Assembly (NCBI GenBank): GCA_029265975.1
Contig: JAJUGN010000019.1
Span: forward strand, 1 to 33,123
Length of the DNA stretch: 33,123 nucleotides
Direction of reading: 5' to 3'
Origin: Clostridiales bacterium
GTDB taxonomy: Bacteria > Bacillota > Clostridia > Oscillospirales > Oscillospiraceae
Each line of letters begins with the position of its first letter. The first letter of the stretch is position 1. The notes below the pieces were generated by a model, which saw only the letters and a program-made list of their open reading frames with translations, made no database searches and was not told the DNA's origin. Positions 23,935 through 31,212 of this stretch are shown here, piece by piece. The position numbers were made by a program, and so were the translations under genes.

Positions 23935-24216
23935 TCAAAATTCAAACTCCACGCCGAAAAGAAGGCCGCTCACGAGAAGCTGATTTGCGGTCATCGCGCG
24001 CAGCTCCAGCGCTTCCCCGCGCACTTTTATCACGCCCTTCGACGAGTTGACGTAAATCTCATTCGGGCCGTACTCTATTATCCCCTTATGCTGCTCGATT
24101 AGCAGCCGCCTTCCGCCGCTTATCTCCACGCGAGGCAGGTCGCTTGACGCGCTGACCGGCAGGTCGAAAAGATCCGAGGCTATTTCAGCCAGATCCCGAG
24201 GCCTTCTGCTTTTCAA
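23935..24216 (-). CDS. yqfC: Sporulation protein YqfC
   Basis: A 93-residue YabP/YqfC-family protein. Visible features are LPRVEISGGRRLLIEQHKGI, EIYVNSSKGVIKVRGEALEL and a hydrophobic C-terminus (LLVSGLLFGVEFEF), typical of this beta-rich family. The start is a TTG at 24216, eight nt after AGGGGG; no ATG is available in a suitable place. It is the first gene of the long minus-strand operon. The region upstream carries a sigma-E-like promoter, fitting mother-cell expression. Confidence 0.9.
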   Translation of the reverse strand: MKSRRPRDLAEIASDLFDLPVSASSDLPRVEISGGRRLLIEQHKGIIEYGPNEIYVNSSKGVIKVRGEALELRAMTANQLLVSGLLFGVEFEF

Positions 24217-24237
24217 TTAAATCGCCCCCTTCAGTGG

Positions 24238-24266
24238 ATTTTATGCCGGACATGCAAAAAAATTGC
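24238..24266 (-). promoter_or_regulatory. Sigma-E-like promoter of yqfC
   Basis: On the minus strand GCAATTT (24266..24260), a 14-nt spacer and CATAAAAT (24245..24238). The -10 differs by one base from the Bacillus sigma-E box CATACAMT; the -35 is a partial match. It predicts a short leader with the ribosome site directly downstream. Confidence 0.5.
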
Positions 24267-24281
24267 TTTGGCGCATAAAAT
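24254..24281 (+). promoter_or_regulatory. Sigma-E-like promoter of ylbJ, overlapping the yqfC promoter
   Basis: On the plus strand CATAAAAT (24274-24281) is preceded at 13 nt by GCAAAAA (24254-24260), a poor -35. The -10 box is the mirror image of the yqfC -10 across a 28-nt gap, so the two promoters face away from each other and share their -35 region. Confidence 0.42.
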
Positions 24282-24329
24282 TTAAAGGATTTCCGCGATG
24301 GCATTTCAGAGAGAGTCGGGGGTGGTTTT

Positions 24330-25505
24330 GTGTACAGGATAATCAAAAGCAGAAAGACGACGGACGCAATAGTTTTTTTTGTTCTCGCGCTTTCCGTTTA
24401 CGCGCTGATATTCTATTCAAAAGCCTCCGCCGCCGCGGCGAGGGACGGCCTCAATCTGTGCTTCAATGTGATAATTCCTTCTCTTTTTCCGTTTTTCGTG
24501 GCCTCCTCTCTCATAGTGGAGCTTGGCTTTGCGGACAAAATAGGCCGCTTTTTTGAGCCGGTCATGAAACCTCTTTTCAATATCAGCGGCGTCTGCGCGG
24601 CCGCCTTCGCGCTCGGCTTCATAGGGGGCTATCCCGTCGGGGCAAAGACCGCCATATCGCTTTACAAATGCGGAAGCATCAGCAAAGACGAAGCGGAGCG
24701 CCTTTTGAGCTTCTGCAACAACTCCGGGCCCGCTTTTATTTTCGGCGTCGTAGGCGCCGGCATCTTCTCAAGCAGCATGATAGGGCTGCTGCTTTATTCC
24801 GCACATGTGGTTTCATCGGTGCTCGTCGGCGTAATATTCAGGAGCTGGGGAACTTCCGGCGGCCGGAGGCAGGCGCCTAAAAGCATCCGCGTAACGGCGG
24901 TCGACTATTCCTCCGCGTTCACCCAGTCCGTGACGGGCTCTTTCGGCTCGATGCTGAACATAAGCGCGTTCGTCATCTTTTTCGCGGTGATAATAAAGCT
25001 GCTTTTTGCAAGCGGAGCGATTCCGCAGGCAGCCTCATTCCTCGCATTCCTCCTTTCTCCGCTTGGTCTCGACAGGCTGTGGTGCGAGCGTCTGCTCACA
25101 GGCATAATAGAGCTGACTTCGGGAGTATGGAGCCTGAACGAGGTGGCCGGGGAGCTGAAAAGCGCTATTACGATGGCCGCCTTCATGCTGGGCTGGGCCG
25201 GCCTTTCGGTGCACTGCCAGGTGCTGTCCTTCATAAGCGGCTCGGGGCTTTCGGTAAAAAGCTATATCCTCGGAAAGTTTCTTCACGCCGGCATTTCGGC
25301 CGCTCTCATCTTCGCCGCCACCCGTTTTCTGTCCCTGAAGGCGCCCGTCGCCGCTTATCTGGCGGAGCAGGTGGAGGGCATCGCCTCGCTGAACTTCCAC
25401 ACGGCTCTTTTTATTTCCTCTGTCTTTTCGCTGATCGTCCTTTTGTTCTTTTTTGTTACATCCATAATCTTTTGCAGAAAAAAATATAGAACTGCGCGTA
25501 GATAA
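24330..25505 (+). CDS. ylbJ: YlbJ, sporulation integral membrane protein
   Basis: A 391-residue multi-pass membrane protein of the nucleoside-transporter/Gate-like fold, involved in spore formation in Bacillus. Several hydrophobic helices are evident (for example VFFVLALSVYALIFY and LLMLLYSA-like segments), and the family signatures GFIGGYPVGAKTAISLYKCG and FCNNSGPAFIFGVVGAGIF are intact. The start is a GTG at 24330 with GGTGG upstream. It is divergent from yqfC and shares its sigma-E-like control region, in keeping with mother-cell expression of both. Confidence 0.9.
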   Translation: MYRIIKSRKTTDAIVFFVLALSVYALIFYSKASAAAARDGLNLCFNVIIPSLFPFFVASSLIVELGFADKIGRFFEPVMKPLFNISGVCAAAFALGFIGGYPVGAKTAISLYKCGSISKDEAERLLSFCNNSGPAFIFGVVGAGIFSSSMIGLLLYSAHVVSSVLVGVIFRSWGTSGGRRQAPKSIRVTAVDYSSAFTQSVTGSFGSMLNISAFVIFFAVIIKLLFASGAIPQAASFLAFLLSPLGLDRLWCERLLTGIIELTSGVWSLNEVAGELKSAITMAAFMLGWAGLSVHCQVLSFISGSGLSVKSYILGKFLHAGISAALIFAATRFLSLKAPVAAYLAEQVEGIASLNFHTALFISSVFSLIVLLFFFVTSIIFCRKKYRTARR

Positions 25506-25583
25506 GGTATATAATATATGCGTGCTTTTATGCCTGCGGGCGCTGTACGCCTGTAATACATAAGAAGAAAACGAGGAAGTCAT

Positions 25584-25802
25584 ATGTCGAGCAAACTTTT
25601 CCGTAAAAATGTTGAGCCATCCTGCTCTTACTGCAACCACGGCAGCGACATCGGGAACGGTAACGTCATGTGCATAAAAAGGGGAGTCGTGAGCTCCGAC
25701 GCCTCCTGTTCCAAATTTTCTTACGATCCCTTCAAGCGCAGACCTCCGGAGCCGATCAAGCTCAGAGCGGCTTCCTATTCCGAGGAAGATTTTTCGCTCT
25801 AA
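25584..25802 (+). CDS. Small four-cysteine protein, probably metal binding
   Basis: A 72-residue protein with cysteines at 14, 17, 30 and 42 (CxxC-x12-C-x11-C) in the context SCSYCNHG and DASCSKFSYDPFKRRPPEP. The layout suggests a zinc or Fe-S site. I recall similar unnamed small proteins in Clostridia, but no function. The start has GAGGAA at a good distance. The TATAAT at about 25521 may belong to its promoter, but no good -35 is seen. It stands alone between ylbJ and the CNNM pair. Confidence 0.75.
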   Translation: MSSKLFRKNVEPSCSYCNHGSDIGNGNVMCIKRGVVSSDASCSKFSYDPFKRRPPEPIKLRAASYSEEDFSL

Positions 25803-25822
25803 GCCCTATGCGCATTTAATAT

Positions 25823-25850
25823 TGCGTTTTGCACAAAAAACCACTATAAT
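25823..25850 (+). promoter_or_regulatory. Sigma-A promoter of the CNNM pair
   Basis: TTGCGT (25823-25828), a 16-nt spacer and a perfect TATAAT (25845-25850). Transcription would start near 25857-25858, so an ATG at 25860 would be almost leaderless and the ATG at 25902 is the more likely start of the first gene. Confidence 0.7.
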
Positions 25851-25901
25851 ATTTTTTTAATGACGCTGATCACTTTATCAGATGGAGATGAGATTAAAAT
25901 T

Positions 25902-26933
25902 ATGCCCGAGGGCAGTATTCCCCGATGTATTTTGCTTTTAATGCTTATATTTCTCAGCGGTTTTTTCTCCGGCTCCGAAACTGCGTTTTCATACGCGAAC
26001 AGGATCCGGCTTAAGAGGAAGGCGGAGGAGGGCGGAGCGCGGGCCGCGCGTGCGGTTCTCATACTTGAGAAGTTTGACAAAGCTCTTACGGCACTCCTTA
26101 TAGGGACAAACCTTTGTCATGTGTTCGCTTCCGTGCTGGCCACAAGCCTTGCCGTCCAGCTTTGGGGGTCGGTAGGGCCTTTGATAGTCACGGTTTTCCT
26201 TACCATCATCATTTTCTTTTTTGCCGAGACTCTGCCGAAAAATATCGCAAGGACAAACAGCGACGCGTTTGCGATGCGCGTTTCCATGCCCGTCCTCATG
26301 CTTCTTTATGTACTTACTCCCCTAACCTGGTTTTTCACAAAGCTGGGCAACATAATAAAGAAATACTTCATCAAGAAAGAAGAATCGCCTCTCCTTACCG
26401 AAGATGAATTCCAGACGATGATAGACCACATAGAAGAGGAGGGGATAATCGAGCACGAAGAGGGCGAGCTTATAAAGTCCGCCATCGAGTTCTCCGACAT
26501 CAGCGCGGAGGACGTCATGATACCCGTCTCCGAAATGGTTTCCATAGATCTGAACGAGAGCCGTGAAAGCATAAAAAAGAAGATACTCGAGGAAAAGTAT
26601 TCGAGGATCCCCGTATATTCGGGACGAAAGGACAACATAGTCGGGATACTCCACTCCAAGGACTTCCTGCACGGCACGCTCCACAACAGGCAGCTTGTTT
26701 TGAAGAACTCCATCACTCACCCTTATTTCATCAAGCCGGACATGAAGCTGGATGTGCTTTTCGAAGGTCTCGGACGCAGCAGGACCCATATCGCGATAGT
26801 GACCGGAGAAGACGGCAAGGCTCTCGGCATGGTGACGATGGAGGATATTCTCGAGGTGCTTTTCGGCGAGATTTACGACGAGGACGAGGTTCCCGCCGCC
26901 GGAAATTCTCTGAAGGAGGCGCCTTCATGCTAG
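25902..26933 (+). CDS. CNNM/HlyC-type membrane protein with CBS pair, lacking the C-terminal CorC domain
   Basis: Membrane protein of the CNNM (DUF21) family, members of which are linked to magnesium/divalent cation export. From the ATG at 25902 it has 343 residues: a DUF21 transmembrane domain (about 1-150, with FSGSETAFSYANRIRL and ETLPKNIARTNSD), a linker with DHIEEEGIIEHEEGELI, and a CBS pair (about 185-320: VMIPVSEMV, YSRIPVYSGRKDNIVGIL, HIAIVTGEDGKALGMVTMED). It stops soon after the CBS pair, so the CorC/HlyC domain seen in its neighbour is absent. The alternative ATG at 25860 is in frame but lies at the predicted transcript start. It overlaps the next gene by 7 nt. Confidence 0.88.
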   Translation: MPEGSIPRCILLLMLIFLSGFFSGSETAFSYANRIRLKRKAEEGGARAARAVLILEKFDKALTALLIGTNLCHVFASVLATSLAVQLWGSVGPLIVTVFLTIIIFFFAETLPKNIARTNSDAFAMRVSMPVLMLLYVLTPLTWFFTKLGNIIKKYFIKKEESPLLTEDEFQTMIDHIEEEGIIEHEEGELIKSAIEFSDISAEDVMIPVSEMVSIDLNESRESIKKKILEEKYSRIPVYSGRKDNIVGILHSKDFLHGTLHNRQLVLKNSITHPYFIKPDMKLDVLFEGLGRSRTHIAIVTGEDGKALGMVTMEDILEVLFGEIYDEDEVPAAGNSLKEAPSC

Positions 26934-28198
26934 ACTCCCTGTGGCATATTTATCTCCTGCTTTTTGTTCTGCTTGCTTTGTCCGCCTTTTTCTCAAGCTC
27001 CGAGATAGCCTTTGCTTCGGCCAACAAGCTCCGCATCAAAAACGCCGCCGACAACGGCAATAAAAAGGCGAAGACTGCGCTCTTCATAAACGAAAATTTT
27101 CCGAGGTTTCTCGCCACCGTCCTTGTCGGGAACACCCTCGTGAACATCGCTTTCTCATCCTCAGCCGCCATGCTTGCCGCCCGGCTCTTCCCCAGAAACG
27201 CAGACCTTGCGGCCGGTATCGGGGCCACATTGATTCTCCTGGTCTTCGGAGAAATCCTCCCCAAAATCGTCGGGCTGAGCAGCTCGGTAAGCATTGTTTA
27301 CAAAAGCTCCGGGCCAATGAAGCTTGCGATGTCCGTTTTCCTGCCCTTCACCGCCGCGGTGTCCGCAATAGTTGAAAAACTCTCCCCGCTCTGGACCCCC
27401 AAAAACGCCGAGCCAACCGTAACCGACGAGGAGCTCGTCGATATACTGGACACCATCGAGGACGAGGGCGTATTTACGGAGCGCGAGGGCGAGCTTATTC
27501 GCTCGGCGATCGAGTTTTCCGACGTAACCGCGCGTGAAATACTTATACCGCGTGTCGACGTTGCCGCTTTTGACATAAACGACGACATTTCCGTGCTTCT
27601 CGGCGATAAGGATCTGCTGAGCTATTCGAGAATACCGGTTTACGACGACAGCATCGACAATGTCATCGGAATTCTGTCCACAAAACGGCTTATCAAGGCC
27701 GTCATAGCGGGCGGGGACGTGGACATCAGGGCCATGCTCTCGGAGCCGGTTTTCGTGCACAAGACCCGCACCATATCGTCTATCCTGCGTGAGTTCAGGC
27801 AGAAGCGCCTTCATATGGCTATTGTAGTGGACGAATTCGGCGGAACCATGGGCATTCTTACGCTTGAGGACATAATGGAGGAAATCGTCGGAGACATTTT
27901 CGACGAGAGCGACGACGTTGAGCACGATGTAATCGCAAGATACGGAAACAGCTACGAGGTCGACGGGAGCATGAACATATACGACATGTTTGACGTCGTC
28001 GGCTTCGAGCCGCGCAATTTCGACAGCGAGTACATCACCGTCGGCGGCTGGGCGGTGGAAATGCTCGACCGTTTCCCCGTTCCCGGCGACAGCTTCAAAT
28101 ATCAGACTCTTACTGTGACCGTTCTTGAAGCGGAGTCCATGCGCGTTGAAAAGCTCAGGATAGACGTTGACCGCGAAAGCAGCGAAGACGTGGAATAA
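26927..28198 (+). CDS. CNNM/HlyC-type membrane protein with CBS pair and CorC/HlyC domain
   Basis: A 423-residue paralogue of the preceding protein with the complete family layout: DUF21 membrane domain (about 1-140; FFSSSEIAFASANKLRI, FGEILPKIVGLSSS), CBS pair (about 185-320; ILIPRVDVAAFD, YSRIPVYDDSIDNVIGIL, HMAIVVDEFGGTMGILTLEDIMEEIVGDI) and a C-terminal CorC/HlyC domain (about 335-420; YEVDGSMNIYDMFDVVGF, TVGGWAVEMLDRFPVPGD). Probable role in divalent cation (magnesium) homeostasis; older annotations call such proteins hemolysins without good reason. GGAGG precedes the ATG inside the end of the previous gene, and a strong terminator follows. Confidence 0.92.
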   Translation: MLDSLWHIYLLLFVLLALSAFFSSSEIAFASANKLRIKNAADNGNKKAKTALFINENFPRFLATVLVGNTLVNIAFSSSAAMLAARLFPRNADLAAGIGATLILLVFGEILPKIVGLSSSVSIVYKSSGPMKLAMSVFLPFTAAVSAIVEKLSPLWTPKNAEPTVTDEELVDILDTIEDEGVFTEREGELIRSAIEFSDVTAREILIPRVDVAAFDINDDISVLLGDKDLLSYSRIPVYDDSIDNVIGILSTKRLIKAVIAGGDVDIRAMLSEPVFVHKTRTISSILREFRQKRLHMAIVVDEFGGTMGILTLEDIMEEIVGDIFDESDDVEHDVIARYGNSYEVDGSMNIYDMFDVVGFEPRNFDSEYITVGGWAVEMLDRFPVPGDSFKYQTLTVTVLEAESMRVEKLRIDVDRESSEDVE

Positions 28199-28209
28199 TA
28201 TTTTCTCCG

Positions 28210-28242
28210 GCCCGCGCGGCTCCCTGCCGCGCGGGCTTTTTA
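28210..28242 (+). terminator. Rho-independent terminator of the CNNM pair
   Basis: GCCCGCGCGGC (28210-28220) and GCCGCGCGGGC (28226-28236) form an 11-bp stem with a 5-nt loop, followed by five T. Confidence 0.93.
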
Positions 28243-28307
28243 CGCCTTTTTCCGTATTTTTTTCTGCTAATTCTTAATATTTTCAAAGCCGGACACCCCC
28301 GTTAAGG

Positions 28308-28336
28308 TTGATTTGGGCGCAGTATTATGCTAGTAT
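28308..28336 (+). promoter_or_regulatory. Sigma-A promoter of the ATPase/2-oxoacid oxidoreductase cluster
   Basis: TTGATT (28308-28313), a 17-nt spacer and TAGTAT (28331-28336), about 25 nt before the ATPase start. It follows the terminator of the previous operon. Confidence 0.6.
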
Positions 28337-28360
28337 ATTGACTTATAGCGGGGTGATGAG

Positions 28361-29023
28361 ATGCCGGATATAAAGCGCTTGTCAATAATATGCGGGCATT
28401 ACGGCTGCGGGAAAACCAACCTGTCCCTCAATCTTGCTCTAGGCCTTTCGGAGCGGGGCGAAAAGGTTACGCTCATCGATATGGACGTTGTGAACCCCTA
28501 TTTTCGCTCCTCTGAGTACGGGAAACTCTTAGACGCGCGCGGCATAAGGCTAATAGCCCCCTCGTTTGCGAACACGACTCTTGACAATCCGGCTCTGAGC
28601 GCCGAAATCAGCGGCGTTTTCGGGTACTCCGGCTTCGTCATAATCGATGCCGGCGGCGACGACGTGGGCGCAACCGCCCTCGGGCGCTACGCGCCCAAAA
28701 TAAGGTCTTACGATTACGACATGCTTTATGTGATAAACCGCTACCGTCCGATGGCTTCCGAGCCGGAGTCGGCTGCGGCCATACTGCGCGAAATCGAGAA
28801 TGCTTCAAGGCTCAGCGCGACCGGGATCGTGAACAATTCGCATCTGAAAGAGTTTACGACCGCCCAAACGATAATGGATTCGATGTCTTTTGCGGAAGAA
28901 ACGTCAAAAATTCTCGGGCTGCCGCTCAGATTTACCGCGGTTCCCAAACAGACAGCCCCTCAGCTTGCTCTCGAAAATTTGTATCCCGTCGATATAATAG
29001 TCCGCACGCCGTGGGGCACATGA
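28361..29023 (+). CDS. P-loop ATPase related to the ParA/Mrp group, without signature lysine
   Basis: A 220-residue cytoplasmic ATPase. It has an N-terminal P loop GHYGCGKTN (12-20), a switch-like segment LIDMDVVNPYFRSSEYG (39-55) and a Walker B strand FVIIDAGGDDVG (92-103), so the overall pattern is that of the SIMIBI/ParA-MinD-Mrp class. The KGG start of the deviant Walker A motif is replaced by GHY, so the signature lysine is missing. No CxxC as in Mrp/ApbC scaffolds is present. It heads the operon of the 2-oxoacid:ferredoxin oxidoreductase, which suggests a role in maturation or regulation of that enzyme, but this is inference. GGGGTGATGAG precedes the ATG. Confidence 0.78.
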   Translation: MPDIKRLSIICGHYGCGKTNLSLNLALGLSERGEKVTLIDMDVVNPYFRSSEYGKLLDARGIRLIAPSFANTTLDNPALSAEISGVFGYSGFVIIDAGGDDVGATALGRYAPKIRSYDYDMLYVINRYRPMASEPESAAAILREIENASRLSATGIVNNSHLKEFTTAQTIMDSMSFAEETSKILGLPLRFTAVPKQTAPQLALENLYPVDIIVRTPWGT

Positions 29024-29171
29024 AAATGCATGGAATTTCGGTGCGGTAAGCCGCACCGCCCTTATCATAAAAGGCGCGCCGCTCGCCTTAAGGCGGCATC
29101 CGGTCACAGCGCACAGGAGCTTGCCGCAAAGCGGGCTCCAATGCCTGTACACGGAGCGAATGGAGGTTATT
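29024..29171. other. Leader with two hairpins before the ferredoxin subunit
   Basis: About 150 nt between the ATPase and the ferredoxin gene. It contains a 7-bp hairpin GGTGCGG/CCGCACC (29040-29057) and a second one GGAGC/GCTCC with an inner CGC/GCG pair (29116-29139). Neither has a U-run. They may shape differential expression of the subunits; no known RNA family is recognised. Confidence 0.4.
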
Positions 29172-29375
29172 ATGGCAAAAATCACGGTAAACGAATTTTA
29201 TTGCAAGGGCTGCGAGCTTTGCGTGAAGGCCTGCCCCAAAGGGATTATAGCGCTTTCCGACCGTATCAACGACAAGGGATACCATCCCGCTGAGCTCACG
29301 GACGAATCAAAGTGCACGGGCTGCTGTTCATGTGCGATAATGTGTCCGGACGTGGCCATAACTGTAGAAAGATAG
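29172..29375 (+). CDS. vorD: 2-oxoacid:ferredoxin oxidoreductase, delta (2x[4Fe-4S] ferredoxin) subunit
   Basis: A 67-residue ferredoxin-type subunit with two cluster motifs, CKGCELCVKACP and CTGCCSCAIMCP, each supplying four cysteines. It passes electrons from the TPP-bound intermediate to free ferredoxin. The start at 29172 is set by GGAGGT; the frame is open upstream but runs into the structured leader. It lies 17 nt before the alpha-subunit gene. Gene symbol could equally be korD, because the substrate is not fixed by sequence. Confidence 0.88.
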   Translation: MAKITVNEFYCKGCELCVKACPKGIIALSDRINDKGYHPAELTDESKCTGCCSCAIMCPDVAITVER

Positions 29376-29392
29376 TAGAAAGGATAAATCTT

Positions 29393-30457
29393 ATGGCTGA
29401 AAAAGTTCTGATGAAGGGCAACGAAGCCCTCGCGGAGGCCGCGATATGCGCCGGCTGCCGTCATTTTTTCGGATATCCGATCACGCCTCAGACCGAGCTT
29501 GCGGCTTACATGGCTAAGAGGATGCCCAAAGTCGGCGGCACCTTCCTGCAGGCCGAATCTGAAATATCGGCGATAAACATGGTGCTCGGCGCCTCCTCGG
29601 CCGGCGCCCGCGCCATGACCTCGTCAAGCTCGCCCGGCATAAGCCTCAAGTCAGAGGGCATATCCTATCTTGCGGGCTGCGACCTGCCGGCGGTTATAGT
29701 AAACGTGCAGCGCGGAGGCCCCGGACTTGGCGGCATCCAGCCCTCCCAGGCCGATTACTTCCAGGCCACCCGCGCCCCCGGGCACGGCGATCTGCATATT
29801 CTTGTTTTCGCGCCCTCAACGGTGCAGGAGGCCGTGGACTTTGTATCGCTCGCCTTCGACCTCGCCGACAAATACCGCATGCCCGCGATGATATTTACGG
29901 ACGGCATGCTGGGTCAGATGATGGAGCCCGTCGTTCTGCCCGAAAAAACGGCAAGCGCTTCGGTCGATAAGCCCTGGGCGACAAACGGGCACAAGAATCA
30001 GCGCCCGCGCAATATCACAAACTCGCTCTTCCTGGACCCCAATGTTCTTGAATATACGGTCGACAAGCGCTTTGAGCGCTATGCGGCAATCAAGGAAACG
30101 GAGCAGCGCGCCGAGGAGTATCTCACGGACGACGCCGAGCTTGTGCTTGTAGCTTACGGCGCATCTTCGCGTATCTGCCGCAGCGCGGTAAACACGGCGC
30201 GCGCCGAGGGGCTGAAGGTAGGGCTTATCCGCCCCATCACGCTCTGGCCCTATCCCGAAAAGGTGATAAGCAGGGCGGCCGACAAGGCCAAAGCCTTCCT
30301 CGCGGTCGAAATGAGCATGGGCCAGATGGTCGAGGACGTGCGTCTCGCCGTCAACGGCAAAAAGCCCGTATATTTCCGCGGACGCACCGGAGGCATAATC
30401 CCGACTCCCGACGAGGTCCTCGGCGAAATAAAATCAATCCTCGGAGGTGCGAAATAA
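29393..30457 (+). CDS. vorB: 2-oxoacid:ferredoxin oxidoreductase, alpha subunit (VorB/KorA type)
   Basis: A 354-residue subunit with the N-terminal pyrimidine-binding domain (GYPITPQTELAAYM, FLQAESEISAINMVLGASSAGARAMTSSSSPGISLK) and the C-terminal transketolase-like domain (about 250-350). Together with the TPP subunit it oxidatively decarboxylates a branched-chain or 2-oxoglutarate-type 2-oxoacid to the acyl-CoA, reducing ferredoxin. I recall close relatives named 3-methyl-2-oxobutanoate dehydrogenase subunit VorB, hence the symbol; 2-oxoglutarate (KorA) remains possible. AGGA stands upstream of the ATG, and its stop shares one base with the next start. Confidence 0.88.
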   Translation: MAEKVLMKGNEALAEAAICAGCRHFFGYPITPQTELAAYMAKRMPKVGGTFLQAESEISAINMVLGASSAGARAMTSSSSPGISLKSEGISYLAGCDLPAVIVNVQRGGPGLGGIQPSQADYFQATRAPGHGDLHILVFAPSTVQEAVDFVSLAFDLADKYRMPAMIFTDGMLGQMMEPVVLPEKTASASVDKPWATNGHKNQRPRNITNSLFLDPNVLEYTVDKRFERYAAIKETEQRAEEYLTDDAELVLVAYGASSRICRSAVNTARAEGLKVGLIRPITLWPYPEKVISRAADKAKAFLAVEMSMGQMVEDVRLAVNGKKPVYFRGRTGGIIPTPDEVLGEIKSILGGAK

Positions 30458-31212
30458 TGGCAGTAGTATTCAAAAGGCCCCATGCCCTTACCGAAAGGCA
30501 GTTTTCATATTGCCCGGGCTGCACACATGGGATAATACACCGTCTTGTCGCTGAAACGATAGACGAGCTTGGCATAGAAGGCCGCACCGTGGGTGTTGCG
30601 CCTGTCGGATGCTCAGTAATGTGCTACGAATTTTTTAATTGCGACATGGTCGAAGCCGCACACGGACGCGCGCCCGCGGTTGCGACTGGTCTTAAGAGGG
30701 CCTGCCCCGATAACATAGTTTTTGCATATCAGGGCGACGGCGATTTGGCCGCAATCGGCATGTGCGAAACCGTTCACGCCGCGGCCAGAGGCGAGAACAT
30801 AACCGTGATTTTCGTAAACAACGCCATTTACGGCATGACGGGCGGCCAGATGGCTCCCACGAGCCTTCCCAACCAGGTCACGCAGACAAGCCCCTACGGC
30901 AGGGACGTCAAGACGGCGGGCTATCCGATACGCGTATGCGAGATGCTTTCCACCCTGGACGGAGTCGCCCTTGCGCAGAGGGTCACGGTCGACAGCGTAA
31001 AGAACGTGCTTATCGCCAAAAAGGCAATAAGGAAGGCCTTTGAAAATCAGTTGAACGGACGCGGCTACTCCATAATCGAGGTAGTGTCCTCCTGCCCGAC
31101 AAACTGGGGCCTTGAGCCGAACGAGGCCCTGGACTGGCTCCGCAGCAACATGCTCCCCTATTACCCGCTCGGGGTCTACAAGGATATTTCCGAAGGAGGA
31201 GCATCGAAATGA
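30457..31212 (+). CDS. vorA: 2-oxoacid:ferredoxin oxidoreductase, beta subunit (TPP binding)
   Basis: A 251-residue thiamine-pyrophosphate-binding subunit. The TPP motif is YQGDGDLAAIG followed about 25 residues later by NNAIYGMTGGQMAP. Cysteines near the N-terminus (SYCPGCTHG, Cys19 and Cys22) and GCSVMC (52-56) are placed as in the KorB/VorA family. It forms the catalytic core with the alpha subunit. Its ATG overlaps the alpha stop by one base (TAATG) and its own stop overlaps the gamma start by 4 nt (ATGA), so the three are translationally coupled. Confidence 0.9.
   Translation: MAVVFKRPHALTERQFSYCPGCTHGIIHRLVAETIDELGIEGRTVGVAPVGCSVMCYEFFNCDMVEAAHGRAPAVATGLKRACPDNIVFAYQGDGDLAAIGMCETVHAAARGENITVIFVNNAIYGMTGGQMAPTSLPNQVTQTSPYGRDVKTAGYPIRVCEMLSTLDGVALAQRVTVDSVKNVLIAKKAIRKAFENQLNGRGYSIIEVVSSCPTNWGLEPNEALDWLRSNMLPYYPLGVYKDISEGGASK

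Noticed and set aside
25516-25526. TATAAT upstream of the Cys4 gene as a full promoter
   Set aside because: The -10 is perfect but the hexamer 17 nt upstream (TAGAAC) matches the -35 consensus poorly.
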